From positions 6,510,001 to 6,574,000 of the forward strand of contig JAWQUS010000023.1 of the NCBI GenBank assembly GCA_036365455.1: a DNA stretch of 64,000 nucleotides, in the 5' to 3' direction. Every line of letters begins with the position of its first letter. The first letter of the stretch is position 1. Under the pieces are notes generated by a model. It searched no databases and was not told the DNA's origin. It saw only the letters and a program-made list of their open reading frames with translations. Of this stretch, positions 32,501-43,600 are shown in pieces. Both the position numbers and the translations under genes were made by a program. The stretch comes from Macrosoma leucophasiata. Lineage: Eukaryota > Arthropoda > Insecta > Lepidoptera > Hedylidae.

Positions 32501-32537
32501 ATGCCGACAAAGTGATGGTGCAATTAACTTATCATCC

Positions 32538-32779
32538 AAAGGACTTTTCACCCACGAACATTTCGCCAAAATAACAGAATATTTTGACCAAGATTGTACT
32601 GTCAGCAAAAAAACCCAACACCGAACGGTGGTAACTTCGACCTAACCTGGCTAAATCGGGGCCGTCCACGGTCTCCATCTCTCCCAACCAACATGAGAGA
32701 TTGAATATTCTGTTGGTTAAGCATTCACTGACGTAGGTAAAGTTATGTTGGCGAAACGTTCGTGGGCGAAAAGTCCTTT
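32538..32779. mobile_element. Family W TIR element, 242 bp
   Basis: The left end AAAGGACTTTTCACCCACGA and the inverse of the right end AAAGGACTTTTCGCCCACGA match over about 37 bp with few mismatches. The interior is the ACACCGAACGGTGG / CTGGCTAAATCGGGGCCGTC block also found at 4612-4735. No coding capacity. Confidence 0.85.
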
Positions 32780-32794
32780 ATAATAATAATAAAT

Positions 32795-32975
32795 AAATAC
32801 GCTTACACTCACAGCCCCACAGTAGGTATAAACCTGTATCGTGGGGCTACAAACACCCAGACCCGAAACAAATATCTGTAGGCCATACAAATAATTGTCC
32901 CGGTGCGGGGATCGAACCCGCGACCCTTCGAATCAAACGGTCATCTCACACCGCTGGACCAACCGGGTCGTCAAT
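32795..32975 (-). repeat. Family G tRNA-headed SINE (minus)
   Basis: The best-preserved G copy. On the minus strand it starts GACGACCCGGTTGGTCCAGC and has B box GGGTTCGATCCCCGC at about 32903-32922. The body matches 22752-22860. Confidence 0.85.
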
Positions 32976-32999
32976 TTTTTTATTTTTGAAGGTGGTTTT

Positions 33000-33275
33000 C
33001 CAAAGGTGGTTTTGGATGATAAGTTAATACTAACGATTCATGGACTAATCGAATGTTGGTAAACAATTAGATTTCAGAATTCTCCCGTACACGTAAATTG
33101 AGGATATTTTTTTTCACGCACATCCTATCATGAGGTGTCGTTGAATAAATAGGTCTTAAAAATATTGGAGGTTTGAGAAGATCATTTTTCGATTAAACGA
33201 TTTCTTTGTAAGATATTTCGCTATACAGTGCTGTTATTTTCTTAAAGTCAAGCAGACGTTCGCTTGGTCAGCTAG
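33000..33275 (+). mobile_element. Possible Helitron-like end
   Basis: Ends AGACGTTCGCTTGGTCAGCT followed by AGAAT, the CTAG-type terminus seen at 25500. The 5' extent is uncertain. Confidence 0.35.
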
Positions 33276-33342
33276 AATAAAAGAGTTTATTTATGTACCT
33301 ATAGGTACCTAGCTACAGATATGAGTTCATAGTAGTTCATAC

Positions 33343-33372
33343 TTCGGAACATACAGATAGGTATGTTCCGAA
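33343..33372. repeat. 12-bp perfect hairpin
   Basis: TTCGGAACATAC and GTATGTTCCGAA are exact inverse arms around the 6-nt loop AGATAG. Confidence 0.9.
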
Positions 33373-33868
33373 ATTATAAAGCGCGGTTAACAAAAAAAAA
33401 GTTGAAATTAAAACAAAAAAAAATCCAATCAACTGTAGCAATTTTTTTAATGTGCCTATAATGACAGCAATAAACGATACATAATAATATAGTCACATGA
33501 TTTTTATACCACGGGTTTATTTTATTACTCTCAAAAAAAAACAAACGTAACGCAAGAACCTCTTGGCACGCCCCCCCATCATAACGTAATACCGTAAACT
33601 AAAAATAATTCGTTAGTTCGATCCAAACCGAAACTTGATTCTGTTTTTAAAGGCATTAAAAACTAATTTATTTTAAAGCCACATAATTTGCATTATACGT
33701 TAATAAAATTCTTATGATTCACATGTGAGAAACTTGTTCTTGTACGTAAGTGGTAGTAAAAATACCAAATACCCAGGATTATTTGTTATTCTGTTAAAGG
33801 ATAAAGAGACGTCATGTTTTTTTTTCTTCGTTTTATTTCTTAGGAAATAAAAGGTCAAATTTTATACT

Positions 33869-33928
33869 ATTAATTTGATAAAGAAATATAAGATTGTATT
33901 ATTAATTTGATAAAGAAATATAAGATTG
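33869..33928 (+). repeat. Two-copy tandem duplication, 32-bp period
   Basis: A 28-nt unit beginning ATTAATTTGATAAAGAAATA and ending AAGATTG is present exactly twice (33869-33896 and 33901-33928), separated by TATT. Confidence 0.95.
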
Positions 33929-34016
33929 CACCAAGAGCAGCCTATTTTACAAGAGGTATTAATCTATACAAATAAATAAAAGTGTCTGTTTATAATATAA
34001 AAATAACCGCTTTTTA

Positions 34017-34276
34017 CTAAATGCATATATATGTATACACGATACATATACCAAAAGAACATTTCTTACCATTTTTGTCTGTCTGTCTGTCTGTTTGTTC
34101 CCGCTAATCTCGGGAACGGCTGGACCGATTTTGACGGGACTTTCAGTGGCAGATAGCTTATGTAATAAGGAGTAACTTCGGCTACTTTTATACTAGCTGC
34201 GCCCACAACTTCGTTCGGGTAGATACTTAACAATCATAAATTCTCACGCGGACAAAGTCGCGGGTACAGCTAGTAA
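34017..34276 (+). mobile_element. Helitron-like non-autonomous element
   Basis: Starts ATGCATATATATGTATACAC, contains four GTCT units and CTCGGGAACGGCTGGACCGA, and ends GCGGGTACAGCTAGTAATAT. Same family type as 25240-25500, with the CTAGT terminus. Confidence 0.6.
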
Positions 34277-34805
34277 TATTAATATATTCTATTTTGTGAA
34301 TTAGGTTCGTTGCCATATTCCAGCGGGTTCCCAAATAAGTAGTTGCCAAAGAATCTTCTTGAATTATTACTCAATACTAAGAGATAATATCTCTTTATTA
34401 GTATTATTCTATATTATTATAACACGCGCTAATATTTTATAGGTATATCAGGTTACTAAAGGTATATTTTCTTATTAAGTAATTTTATACAATACGATGA
34501 TCAACACGTGTAGTGTCAATTACTTGAGTTGTACTAACATTAGTTAATTTAAAAATTGATAAAGAGCTGAACATAATTAACTTTAACACTCAAAAGTGCC
34601 ATTAACCAATTGCCCATTAACGGAATCTTATCAAGGATAAATAAAAAAAAAAACAGGTTTTGGTAAAACAATATTATTTATTTCTTTCAATACATTATAT
34701 TTTCTTCTATCAGAATACTCATGACACACCTCTGTGCCATTATAAACCCCTCGTTTAACTAAACGCAAATGAATATGAAGCACAGCTTTATATAAATTTT
34801 ATGTA

Positions 34806-35169
34806 CAGTATCCAATAAGACTGTATTGCAGATCGACTTTAGGAAGGAGACTTCGGCTTATTTCGTGTCTGTAGAGCGTTATCTCTTTCACATCTTAGTC
34901 AAGCAGTGTGCAGCAGAGATAACGCTCTACGAAGTCGAAACTAACCGATTGTCTCTATCTAAGCGCCCTAACACACTAGCGGCTAGCCGCGGAAGCGTGT
35001 AGCCGCGCGACTAGCCGCTTTTACAGTTTAATATGCAACCGCCTGTTATTTTACGCACTATACATAACATTGCTTATTAAATTTTAAAATCGGTAAGCGG
35101 CTCCCGCGGCTAACCACTAGTGCGTTAGGGCGCATAGGCTCGATGTGCAGTATTTCTTCCTGGGTACTA
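34806..35169 (+). mobile_element. Family C copy split by element D
   Basis: The C left part starts after TA with CAGTATCCAATAAGACTG and the right part ends TTCTTCCTGGGTACTA before TA (35170-35171). Element D (34962-35134) sits between TCTCTATC-TA and TA-GGCTCGATG of C. Confidence 0.85.
34962..35134. mobile_element. Element D, 173-bp TIR element nested in C
   Basis: Left end AGCGCCCTAACACACTAGCG and the inverse of the right end TGCGCCCTAACGCACTAGTG pair over about 30 bp, continuing into GGCTAGCCGCGG / CCGCGGCTAACC. The TA dinucleotide is duplicated on both sides (34960-34961, 35135-35136). The C copy at 36640 lacks D. Confidence 0.88.
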
Positions 35170-35842
35170 TATTATTGTTTGAGAAAATCTACGTTTATTT
35201 ATAGAAAAATACACGTCCTCAGTGCTTTAACCACTACACTATGACTTCTAGTATATTTTCACTATTACACTGTGCATTTCCATTATAATGTGATCATAAT
35301 TTATATTATACAACGGTCCAACATATGCACCCATTATTTAACAGTAATTTATCGCCCATTTTTAATCTGTCCCATAAATATAAATATCCTATAGTGTGTC
35401 TTCTGTATAAATATATTTTAATCTACTATATACAATCTAACAACTATATACAGATCAATAATTTATATTTTTTATATTAAAAAACAAAAAAGAAACAAAA
35501 GCATTATTTATCTCGACTAATTAAAGCATTTTAGAAGGCGAATAACCGAACGCTAATATGATGTATTACAATTTGAATTTGTCAAGTTACATAGTGTGTA
35601 ACCAACCTAGGCGCCTGTTGGAATCTTAGCACAATTTTTATTTCAGTAGATATTCAACGACTTTCTTACACTACGTTCGTCAAAAGTACGTGCTGAAATT
35701 GATTTCGGTTCATATTCGTAAATTTAAAATGTCTCTGTTAATTTGATTTTCATTCGAAGTAAACCTAGTCAACCAATCAAAAATTCGACTACATAGACAG
35801 GATAAAAAATTATCATGGTAAAAAAAATATGTTAGAAGCATA

Positions 35843-36129
35843 GAGCAACTCGGGCCACCGGCCGCCGCGGCGGACCGGAGTAGAGTAGCCATAGCGTTTA
35901 TTACCGATGCAAAACAGTCTGCCATTATTCGCGGGAGGAACTACGTGTGATACACACACACTACAAAAATCGTCTTTTTCTATGAAACTCACACCTTGAC
36001 TTTAACAAAATACATATACAATTTCACGCACACATTTAAACATCTGGGCGACAGGCGTAGGACCACTTTTGCTTGTACTTTGACAGAGGGGAAAGCCTAC
36101 AAAAGTGGTATACCCCTCCCGTGTTGCTC
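35843..36129. mobile_element. Family T TIR element, 287 bp
   Basis: GAGCAACTCGGGCCACCGGC at the left is inverted as CCGTGTTGCTC at the right, with TA on both sides. It shares the interior with 38424-38721, including AAACATCTGGGCGACAGGCG and CTTTGACAGAGGGGAAAGCC. Confidence 0.85.
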
Positions 36130-36639
36130 TATGGTTAGAAGTGAAACCTTCAAAAATTTCATAAGATATTTAAGATAAGATATATGAGTCTGTCTGTCTC
36201 TTTTTACTGTCGCTTTTTCGTTTCATCGACTTTCAAATCACAACTTTGCTAAAGAACTTTTTATTTAAAAATATTTAATTTCATGGAAATAATGTAATAT
36301 ACATTTAATGTAAGATAAGGTTTAACAATATTTACCAACGCGTCATAATAAAATTAAACAAACCACAGTTTACCAAAAGGTGCCTAGTATGTATATAAAA
36401 TTAATGTTTCGCATAACACTTTTGTATTATATACATTACCCTGTTTTGCGAAGCGACAATTATAAATAAAACAATTTAATAAAATACAACAATAAATACA
36501 TATCTCCTGTACACTGGCTCCCATTTGACAACACCACCTAAATTGAAAGTGTAGCTGTCTCTGTCCTCTTATAAATTAACAAAAGAGAAGAGAGATGCCT
36601 TGAAAGTAGCAATCAAACATACAGGTCGCATCGATGGTA
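36130..36639. other. Gene-free stretch
   Basis: AT-rich, with no gene or bounded repeat visible. Confidence 0.45.
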
Positions 36640-36855
36640 CTGTCCCACCCAGCAATATTGCACATCGAATGTTGGAAAGAGATTACGGATAATTTCGGCT
36701 CTGTAGAGCGTTATCTCTTCGCACTAACGTTTGTCGAATATTTTGACCAATACCGCACTATCGGTACGTACGTAGAGATAACACTCTACGAAGTCAAAAC
36801 TAACCGATTGACTCTTTCCTAAAATCGATGTGCAATATTTCTTGATGACCTACTG
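36640..36855. mobile_element. Family C, uninterrupted 216-bp copy
   Basis: Bounded by TA (36638-36639, 36856-36857). CAATATTGCACATCGAATGT at the left is inverted as AAAATCGATGTGCAATATTT at the right. The subterminal TCTGTAGAGCGTTATCTCTT and its inverse AGAGATAACACTCTACGAAG also pair, so the whole unit can fold back. This is the reference copy for family C here. Confidence 0.88.
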
Positions 36856-36991
36856 TACAATTACATCAATATTGTTGCCTATAAACATCTACAAAAAAAT
36901 AGATGTCTCAATATTATGGTTGTACATGTATTGCCACTTTCAAGACCTAAGCCGCTCTCTTTCTAGCATGACAATAACAAACATCTTTAAG

Positions 36992-37283
36992 GCCGGGTTG
37001 AACTATCATATTTGTTAAAATTAAAGATAATGTAAAATTTTACATCCTTCTCTAACTGTAATTAACTTATTAGAGTTAGGGCGAGATTCACAGACCGCAC
37101 TACGACTTTACTTTCAAGCAAAGTAAGCTTCGAACTGTCAAATCCCATACTGTACTGACAGTTCAAAGCATACTTTGCTCAAAGTATAGTCGTAGTGCGG
37201 TCTGTGAATCTCACCATTAGAGAAGGATGTAAAAGGTGACATTAACTTTTTAACTTTAACAAATATGACGATGCAACCCAGCA
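36992..37283. mobile_element. Family M palindromic element with a second palindrome nested inside
   Basis: The outer arms (ATCATATTTGTTAAAATTAA...TTTACATCCTTCTCTAAC, inverted at 37219-37275) enclose an unrelated inner palindrome at 37083-37212. The inner first and last 25 bp, starting GAGATTCACAGACCGCACTA, are exact inverses. A related M copy is at 54565-54660; a fragment of the inner unit (CGGTCTGTGAATCTC) is at 57340-57355. Confidence 0.85.
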
Positions 37284-37413
37284 TAAAGCTTTTCAGTAGA
37301 ATTATTACCAAACCGAAAACACCTTGTATAAGTCATGAGCAAATGCAACAATATAACATTAATTTTCTAACATAATTATAATATGGCTGATGGATAAACT
37401 TAGATTTAGAACT

Positions 37414-37444
<31 letters not shown>

Positions 37445-38423
37445 TTCGAGCGGTTACATTTCTGCAAAGGTGAATAGGGATGGCAACAAAATTAAATGTG
37501 GACCTATCAACGCACAACGCCCTAAGCTGAACCCGCAGGGATCTATCTCCCTTAGCCAGTTGTGTGAATTTATTTAGGCTAAGAGCCCTTTGCACTCGCC
37601 AATTGCCCAGTTAAATAGACTAGTGCCATCTCAAGACGAAAGCCTATGTGGCCTTTGTGGCAGTCATTAAAACAATGTTTTAAATGCAAAGCATGCAATT
37701 ACCACTGTCATGACATAACAACGCTTTTTATACTTCCCTCCGATGATCCCTTTATCATAAGGAACTGTTTTTGTATTGATTGAGAACATTTATTGCCAAT
37801 TGATTTTTATGAAATACAAAAAATATAGGCATAATAAAAACGTCTATTTAGCGCCTCAACCAAGCCTCAATTTAATAGCCACTAAAGGTAAGAATGAGGA
37901 GGTGTTACTTTATACGCCGAATACTTTGCGATCGCAATCATCTATAAATTTTAGTTAACATTTGAAACAATAGAACGCAGACATTAGACGTTATAATAAC
38001 AATATTAGAATTCTACATACAAACAATTTTAGTGTTCTTAACATATCTACCAATATAATCTGCATTACTTAAAACTGTCTATGCCCCACTATTTCACCAT
38101 CGTTCTGCTGCCGTACCGTTTTATTAACAACTTCATCTGAATTGCTGTTAGCTTTGTCCCTTTTCTTCATACGCACTGTCAAATAAACAAATGAAACAAC
38201 ATTTTGGGTGTTTCTAATTTGAATCGCAATAAAACATCATGGTACATTGACTTATAAGTACTAAAGTATTATACAGGACAACTCCCCTTGGTAGCATAGT
38301 TCCAGATTTTTGCATTCAATTTACCACTTTCTCATAGCAACATGACAGCGGACGTGAAAACGCTTTACATAAATATCTGCCAAATCAATTTAAAAACGGA
38401 ACCGGGTGTTTGTTGCCGGTATA
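37284..38423. other. Gene-free stretch with AT microsatellite
   Basis: An (AT)n run lies at 37419-37440. The patch 37440-37600 is GC-richer, without recognisable coding. No gene supported. Confidence 0.5.
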
Positions 38424-38721
38424 GAGCAACACGGGTCATCGGCCGCGGCGGTACGGTGGGGAGTAGCCGTATGCAGGCTTTCCTCTCTGTCAAAGTACAA
38501 GTGTTCCTATGCCTGTCGCCGAGATGTTTAAATGTGTGCGTGAATTGTTTATGAATTTTCTTAAAGTCAAGGTGTGAATTTCGTAGTAATACGCGATTTT
38601 TGTAGTGTGTGTGTCACACGTATTTTCTTCCGCAAAAAATGAAAGGCGGTTTCTTCGGTAATAAACGCTATGGCTCCTCTACTCCTCTACGGCCCGCCGC
38701 GGCCGGTGGCTCGTGTTGCTC
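38424..38721. mobile_element. Family T TIR element, 298 bp
   Basis: TA-flanked; GAGCAACACGGGTCATCGGC is inverted as GGCCGGTGGCTCGTGTTGCT. It shares TTTAAATGTGTGCGTGAATT and GGTAATAAACGCTATGGCTC with the other T copies. Confidence 0.88.
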
Positions 38722-40141
38722 TATGCTTCCCGGTGTCTTCGCTATATGTTCTTAAATTATCTCATTGTCATGGTACGGACTCTTACATATTTTTCATAAT
38801 TTTATTACTTTCGTCATTCAAAACCCATACGAGCCTTATAGAAGCACCGAGGAGGCCAATTCGCTCTCGCTTGATTGCCGCGTTCCTAAGGATCGTTGCG
38901 AAATATTTTACAGCTTCCCAACCAAAAGGCTACAAGATTCAAACATTTTTTTTTATCTACTTTGCGGTTACAGCCCAAGCTTTTACCATAACTTTGTTAT
39001 TTTAATTAATTAACAACCTCTTCAGCTTTTTATAATTAGTACCGATTCGAGTTGGTATCGGTTTATATTAGTTACATATTTTATATTAAGGAATACTTTA
39101 GTTGGCAACTAACGGCCGAATTTAAGCTCAACTTATATTTACACAAAGGTACACAGTAAAGGCTTACGTGAATCGAAATTATACGCAGTTATTTCGTAGC
39201 GTTAATAATACGTTCCAATTTTTTTTAAATCAATAAAATAACTTGAATACATTTCGCTCAGCACAGGGAATACCATATTATAATCATGTGACAAAATTGG
39301 CATGTATTAGTGTAACAGAACTACCCTTAATACATTTGTTTGTGCAAGTTAAAACTGTTTTTTTAATGTTTTACCCTAATAGGAGAAAAATGCTGACTTA
39401 AGTCAACTAGTCATTGACTGGTATCCACTCTGCTTCTAGTAGTAAAAGTTCAAATAAAAAGTTGTGCAAAAACAAAAATCATAGAGATATCATTATGTTT
39501 AAATAACATAGAACATATAAAGTATTTTCACAAATGGTCAAACAAATATAAAAATAAACTAAAAATGCTAGTTCGTATAAAAATATTAGTTATATAATCG
39601 TCTGATGTTTAAATATCGTTCCTATTTAGTCACCATCATATTTTATTTCTATACGTTGTATTCAGAATTTATCAAAACAATATTATGAAAAAATCGCAAC
39701 TTTTAATCGAGTTAAATAAAAGACACTCACACGTGGACTAAAATTGGTAAATATAAGAGTAAAAAAATGTGTCTAAAACATAATTTCTCGTTGGCACAGT
39801 GTACTATGCAAAATGAGACACAATTATAGAATCATTATAATCTTATGCAAATATAGATCGTGAGTGTCTAACCGCCTGTCTGCGGAATCAGATATAATAT
39901 GTCTGGTACTATTATTATAACACTTGTTACAGATTACCACCTAAAGAGAGTCCTTAATGAGTTGTTCGATGTTCACTTAGCAACTCATTTGTTCGCTCTC
40001 CTGGCGTTTGTAAACAGTTATACGGACGTTCAAGTACGTCCAACGGATCAAACGAAGAGATAACTAAATTTCGATGTCCGAACAGCGGCCATACCATGAT
40101 CTTTCGTAACATGACAATCTATTCTGTTTGTTTTTAGCTCG
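38722..40141. other. Gene-free stretch downstream of tamo
   Basis: Mostly AT-rich. TCATACGCACTGTCA occurs at about 38169 and again at 40148, and CATGGTNCGGACTC occurs near 38768 and 40204. This hints at an old duplicated repeat that I cannot bound. Confidence 0.4.
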
Positions 40142-40147
40142 TTTATT
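40142..40147 (-). terminator. tamo: Candidate poly(A) signal of tamo
   Basis: AATAAA on the minus strand, 142 nt after the tamo stop codon. It is the first canonical hexamer downstream; a longer 3' UTR is possible. Confidence 0.45.
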
Positions 40148-40288
40148 CATACGCACTGTCATATACGACAAATGAGTGCCTAAACAGAACCGTACTAAGA
40201 CGTCATGGTGCGGACTCGGAACATACTTGAATGCCTGATAAACTCCGCAAGTTACCAAATAACAAGGATAAAAGCGAGGAAAAGTCAA

Positions 40289-40653
40289 TTATATATAAGT
40301 GGGACAGTGGTCCAGGCTCGTACCGCACGCGTCACACACCCGCGCCTCGCGTTTGTTGACCAACGTGCAAGCTGGACACTCCCGACCTCCAGAAGTCAGA
40401 GGTTCGATCTCCGGCCCCCTCTTCGATTTCCCACACATTTCGCAAGCGACTAACGAACCTTTATTTAAATAGGTACACGTCCCGCACTGCCATTTGTCCC
40501 TTTTCATCTCAACTTCATCTCTCTCCCTCTCGTGTTGACTAGTTCGACTCGATGATCGTTCTCGTTCGGTGATCTTCGGCCGCCGCACGCTGTCTGTCTC
40601 GTCCAGCGTCACGACCAGCTGCGCTTTGATATCGTAGTCCGGTTGGGTGTTAC
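40289..40653 (-). CDS. tamo: tamo coding exon 6: two RanBP2/NZF zinc fingers
   Basis: Residues 652-772. Finger 1 is KWQCGTCTYLN...CEMCG, with the Trp, the Thr-aromatic pair after the second Cys (the ubiquitin-contact position in NZF domains) and the conserved Asn. Finger 2 is RECPACTLVNK...CDACG, with all four Cys and the Asn but Arg-Glu instead of the usual Trp and Leu instead of Phe/Tyr. Acceptor TTTCAG|GTAACA; the stop TAA follows PTYI. Confidence 0.92.
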
Positions 40654-43600
40654 CTGAAATGAAAATTATCATCATCATTGCGGCTTAAAGGTATCCACTA
40701 CTGAACAACAGCCTCCTCCACTACCATAGTTTTTCTTTTTTAAGTTGTCAGTCATAATCGTTGATGCCCATCCTATGTTATTGAATTATTCTTACTAGTG
40801 GTAGAGCTCCTGTGACGGAGCTCGCGGGCGTAGGCACCACCGCATCACCTAATATACTTGCCGCTAAATGGAAGTGTTTCAGCACTAGCACTACCATTTA
40901 GCGGCAAGTAGATTAGGTAATGCGACGTCAGCGAGCTTCGTCACTGGAACTCTGCCAACAGTTAAAGTGGTTGTGTAGTTTTTGAAATACGAGTGTCACA
41001 AAGATTTTATGAACTAACAGTGAATAAACGGAAATATAAATAACTTCATAAATTATGTTTCAGACCAGTTGCAGATTTCAATTTAAAAACTGGAATACAC
41101 AAGACAATGAGTAATGTATGTATCTTCACGGCAGGTCCCTTACGGGGTAGGCAGAGAGTGTGTAGCGCCAGATATCCCGGTCCTGACATACCATCATACA
41201 TGATGGATATAGAAAAAGCCTGGATCCTTCTACATTCATTATTCTTTTCATACATGCACTAATAATGAATTTGATATACACATAGACACTTACCAGTACT
41301 TCTAGAAGTATGCGCAGTTTTATGTACACCATTCTCAACGGGTTTACTTTTGCTGGGCTTGTCCACCTCCACAGCAACCAATCTCGTTGGTTTCTTCACT
41401 TTCTTCACCTCAGCCGTATTCGAAAGCGAACCGTTCACAGAACCCTGCTGCTTAATTACATCTTTCCTGTCCTTTATCTCCTTCTTAGTTAACAACTTCA
41501 CTTTGTCCGGAGCAACTTTGTTAGGCACCAAACCGTCAGCCTTCGGATTCCCTACCAACTCCCGACTCCTCGGTTTCTTATCATCAATTTTCCTAACCAC
41601 TTGCCGAGCTTTCTTCAACTCCTGCCTCCTCATTAGATTCTCATTCACTTTCGCCGTCCTATACATTTCCTCATCGTAAGACCTATCGAGACTCAGTGCT
41701 TGTAAACCGTCCTCTAGGTCCAATGTGGTCGGCTGATACTTCGACCTCCTCTCTTCCCTATCTAACCTGTCCAACGTCCTCGAATCACGGTCCAAAGATT
41801 GCGAGAAACCACTCCTAGAGTCACCCTCCTGGTTCTTACTCGATAAGTTCCTGAACACATAGTCCCAACTCTCGTAAGTGCCCATCCCGTCCTCCTTCGC
41901 TTTACTGAGTGCCGGCTGGGTGTCCGATCGAGGTAAACTCGGCAACGAGACGTCACTGAAGGCCGATTTCGAGGTACTATTTCTTTTTGAGCTGTCCGTT
42001 TGTCTGCTCTTTCTATGTCTTTCAGCGTCGTGCCTCTCGAATTTGCCGTTTTCGTACACCGTAGAACTATCTAATTCTATTAGTTGGGCGGTTGGGACTG
42101 TTGGGTACCTGTACTGTGGGGCTGGGTAGCCGTTGACGGGTACGGTTGTGGCTTGTTTTATAGGCGCATAAACCGGTGTGGGTATCATGTAGGGTGCTTG
42201 CACTGGATAGTAATAGGGGACAGGGCCGTATGGGGTCATGACTGAGGGTATAGGGTTGCATTGGGGCACTGTGACGGGTATGTCCGGTGGGATGGGGTAC
42301 ATCATTTGCGGCATGACGTTCGCAGGCATCATGTAGGGGTGCATCATGGGGGTGATGGGTTCCTCCATTTTGTCGGGGCACAAGTGGTTGCAGTGTGACG
42401 TCACGTTGTTGTGGTAGCGCGTGTCGACCAGTCGACTTCTGTGCGTTTCTGGTGTGACGGCCACATTCGAATATATTTCTGATTCTGTAATACAAAGATA
42501 ATATATGAGAATTTTGTTCTTGACATATAATTTTGATGTCAACAAACCATAGAGCAACACGGGCCACCGGCCGTGGCGGGCCGGAGGGGAGTAGCTATAT
42601 GCAGGCTTTCCCCTCTGTCAAAGCACAAGCCCAAATGATCCTACGCCAGTCGCCTAGATGTTTAAAAGTGTGCGTGAAATTGTCTATGTACTAAATCTCA
42701 CGTATTTCCCCCCGCAAAAAATGACAGACTGTTTTGCATCGGTAATAAACGCTATGACTACTCCCGTCCGTGTTGCTCTATGCAACAAACAGATCGATCT
42801 TTCATCAACACATCTTACATTCCTTGTATAATTTTTTCCTCGTTTTATAAAAAAAATAAAAAGTATGGAACTTGGCATTATTATTTCATTAAAAACTGTT
42901 TTATAATTACCATGTGCATATCCATGTGTGGGTAAGTTTGCGATATTGTTCATATGGGTCATATGAGTCATGTTGCCAACGTTCGTAATGTTGGCCACAT
43001 TGGTCATATTGGTCATGTTGTTCATGTTGGTCATGTTGGTGATGTTGGTGAGACTGGCGGAGCCCACGGCCCGCGTCCGCTCCCTCGCCACCTCCGACCA
43101 CGACACCCTCGAGCCTGAACTCCAAGCTTGCTCCCATATTTGACACATTATCTGCAATAAACATGCACATTATATTAATTAAGGGTATATTAATATACTG
43201 TAATAATTGCAAGTTGATCTTCTTAGTCAAATTATTAATAACTAGCTGTTGCCCGCGGCTTTGCCTGCGTGGATGTCGTTTTATAAATAACTAAGTAGCC
43301 TATGTTCTTTCTCAAAGTTAGATAAATCTCAAAAATAGCACACACCAACAATACACAAATGAACACCTCAGCACACAAGCACAAAATGAAAGGTTAATAT
43401 CCACAAAAAAGAAAAACATTTTACTGAGGATAATTTTATGCATATTTTTGTAGAGTTTACAGTCTACAAATTCCACTGAGTCAATGCAAAATGTTCAATA
43501 AAAAAATCACGCATACTGCATAATCTATGTGTCGGCGACGACCACGGACAAAGGTGATCAATGAATGTGTTTGTGTGACAAAGACCAAAAGTGTAAGTGT

